A stretch of 6,801 bases of DNA, from contig JAJTCL010000143.1 of NCBI GenBank assembly GCA_021323255.1, positions 1 to 6,801 on the forward strand, read 5' to 3'. The stretch is from Propionibacteriaceae bacterium (GTDB lineage Bacteria > Actinomycetota > Actinomycetes > Propionibacteriales > Propionibacteriaceae). The notes under the pieces were generated by a model, which searched no databases, was not told the DNA's origin, and saw only the letters and a list, made by a program, of their open reading frames with translations. The translations under genes were made by a program, and so were the position numbers. Of the stretch, positions 5,993-6,801 are shown in pieces. Position 1 is the first letter of the stretch. Each line of letters starts with the position of its first letter.

Positions 5993-6736
5993 TCAGTGCA
6001 GCCAGCTCACGGCGGAACCGAGCGCTTCGCCCGCTTTCGCCCGGACCCGGCGCAACTCCCGCGCGCGGCGGTCTGCTTCGAAGGAGGAGATGCTGGCTCC
6101 GTCGTCAAGCAAGGCGGCGTCGCAGGCCGCAAGCAACCGAGCTGCGCGCTGGGCGGTGACGCGCTGACGCTTGCTATAGCCAGGGGCGAGCAGCACTTCA
6201 CCTGCGGGCGTCGGTCGAGCGCCCCCGGCAATCTCGAGCCGGGATAGCGTTGCGGCAGCATCGAGGATTACCTCATTCAAGGCCCGCTCAGCCTCATAGG
6301 GGCTGCTCGGAGCGAGTGGCCGCTCCGCTGTGAAGATTCGCCACTGAACGGCCTGGCCTACCCTGATCGGAACCAGCCCGAGCCCAGCTGCACTGGCTAC
6401 CACGGCCTCGCCTTGTTCAAGGGCGGCAAGGTTGAAAGGTACCGGGCCACGCAGTGGGGCAAGGGAGCCTGGCACCGGGAGGGCGAGAAACCACCCCTCT
6501 GGCTCCGCAGCGAGCAGCGCCTCCAAGGCAGCGTCCAGCGTCGACGCTTGCAACGGATCCAGGCCCAGGGCACCGTCAGGATCTATCACATGATGGGCGA
6601 CGTCGTAACCAACAATCGCCCGCTCCGCCTGCTCAATGGACTGTTGACCTTTGATCATCGAGTTAAGGTTCGCCGTCATGCGTGCCGAGGGCAGCGAGTC
6701 CATCGCCCTACGGTAATCGGCTGGCAGGAGCTCCAA
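5993..6736 (-). CDS. Conserved-looking protein of unknown function
   Basis: 247 residues from a TTG start, soluble, with no signal peptide or membrane segment. I do not recognise a catalytic motif. Seen: MELLPADYRRAMDSLPSARMTANLNSMIKG-type N terminus, a middle with strand-like stretches (WFLALPVPGSLAPLRG, AVVASAAGLGLVPIRVG, QWRIFTAERP), and a C-terminal half rich in Ala, Arg and Glu that should be mostly helical (about 145-245). The regular codon use and long frame support a real gene. Start choice: TTG at 6736 has no clear Shine-Dalgarno sequence; ATG at 6703 (residue 12) and a later ATG are alternatives. No ATG, GTG or TTG occurs in frame between 6737 and the window edge, although the frame stays open there. 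It is divergent from an ABC ATPase gene with 18 bases between; an ABC-linked role is only a guess from position. Confidence 0.75.
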   Translation of the reverse strand: MELLPADYRRAMDSLPSARMTANLNSMIKGQQSIEQAERAIVGYDVAHHVIDPDGALGLDPLQASTLDAALEALLAAEPEGWFLALPVPGSLAPLRGPVPFNLAALEQGEAVVASAAGLGLVPIRVGQAVQWRIFTAERPLAPSSPYEAERALNEVILDAAATLSRLEIAGGARPTPAGEVLLAPGYSKRQRVTAQRAARLLAACDAALLDDGASISSFEADRRARELRRVRAKAGEALGSAVSWLH

Positions 6737-6742
6737 AAACTG

Positions 6743-6748
6743 TAGGTT
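6743..6748 (+). promoter_or_regulatory. Possible -10 box of the ABC ATPase gene
   Basis: TAGGTT fits the actinobacterial TANNNT pattern and ends six bases before the ATG at 6755. This spacing would place transcription start on the ATG, giving a leaderless message, which agrees with the absence of a ribosome binding site. No clear -35 box is visible. It is a weak pattern on its own. Confidence 0.3.
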
Positions 6749-6754
6749 GAACCC

Positions 6755-6801
6755 ATGGCAGCTGTCGTCGATCTGGCTGGCGTGAGCATCGTCCGGAACG
6801 G
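6755..6801 (+). CDS. Probable ABC transporter ATP-binding protein, first 15 codons
   Basis: The gene runs off the right edge. The visible start is MAAVVDLAGVSIVRNG (the last Gly from two bases of its codon). The pattern hydrophobic strand, L-x-G-V-S-(I/V)-x-R-(D/N)-G is the standard opening of ABC ATPases, just before the A-loop and Walker A. This wording is close to actinobacterial ATPases I recall as having VVLGPNGAGKTTL downstream, but no Walker motif is in the window, so the call rests on the N terminus alone. It is divergent from the 247-residue gene, 18 bases away, and may be leaderless. Confidence 0.5.
   Translation, partial: MAAVVDLAGVSIVRN

Noticed and set aside
5217..6167. Plus-strand open frame of 316 codons across the repeats
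   Set aside because: It starts inside the cyanophycinase gene, crosses both repeat units and ends inside the 247-residue gene. Its product is Arg/Ser-rich low complexity, and the near-multiple-of-three period explains why it stays open.

Overview
The window looks like chromosomal DNA of a high-GC Gram-positive bacterium, most likely an actinomycete. The codons are GC-rich, GTG and TTG starts occur beside ATG, two genes start so close to a promoter or operator that they may be leaderless, and the partial gene at the right edge reads like the first residues of actinobacterial ABC ATPases. I cannot name the genus.

The left two thirds is a cyanophycin (multi-L-arginyl-poly-L-aspartate) locus. 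Bases 1-540 (+) are the 3' end of a Mur-ligase-fold protein whose C-terminal domain resembles that of cyanophycin synthetase. It converges, across a short hairpin, on a complete cyanophycin synthetase gene, cphA (573-3353, -). Further right and on the same strand as cphA lies a cyanophycinase gene (4400-5320, -), with a Ser-His-Glu triad at the expected spacing. The window therefore holds both the polymerising and the depolymerising enzyme of a nitrogen and carbon store.

Between cphA and the cyanophycinase gene sits a two-gene cassette on the opposite strand: an ArsR-type repressor (3529-3894) coupled by an ATGA overlap to a SRPBCC/AHSA1-like protein (3891-4385). The 175-base divergent region between cphA and this cassette holds two notable structures. 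One is a 23-bp-arm inverted repeat just upstream of the cphA ribosome binding site. The other is a separate 24-bp palindrome that ends one base before the repressor ATG and is the likely autoregulatory operator.

Bases 5321-5992 hold no convincing gene. Most of this stretch is a tandem duplication of a unit of about 255 bases repeating every 273-274 bases, roughly 93% identical by hand count. Each unit contains two related half-units, giving four copies of a gcgctgggaagcc core about 134-139 bases apart. I do not recognise the repeat family.

The right end has a 247-residue protein of unknown function (5993-6736, -) and, divergent from it across 18 bases, the first 15 codons of a probable ABC transporter ATPase (6755 to the edge). 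Nothing in the window resembles an RNA gene, CRISPR array, transposase or integrase.
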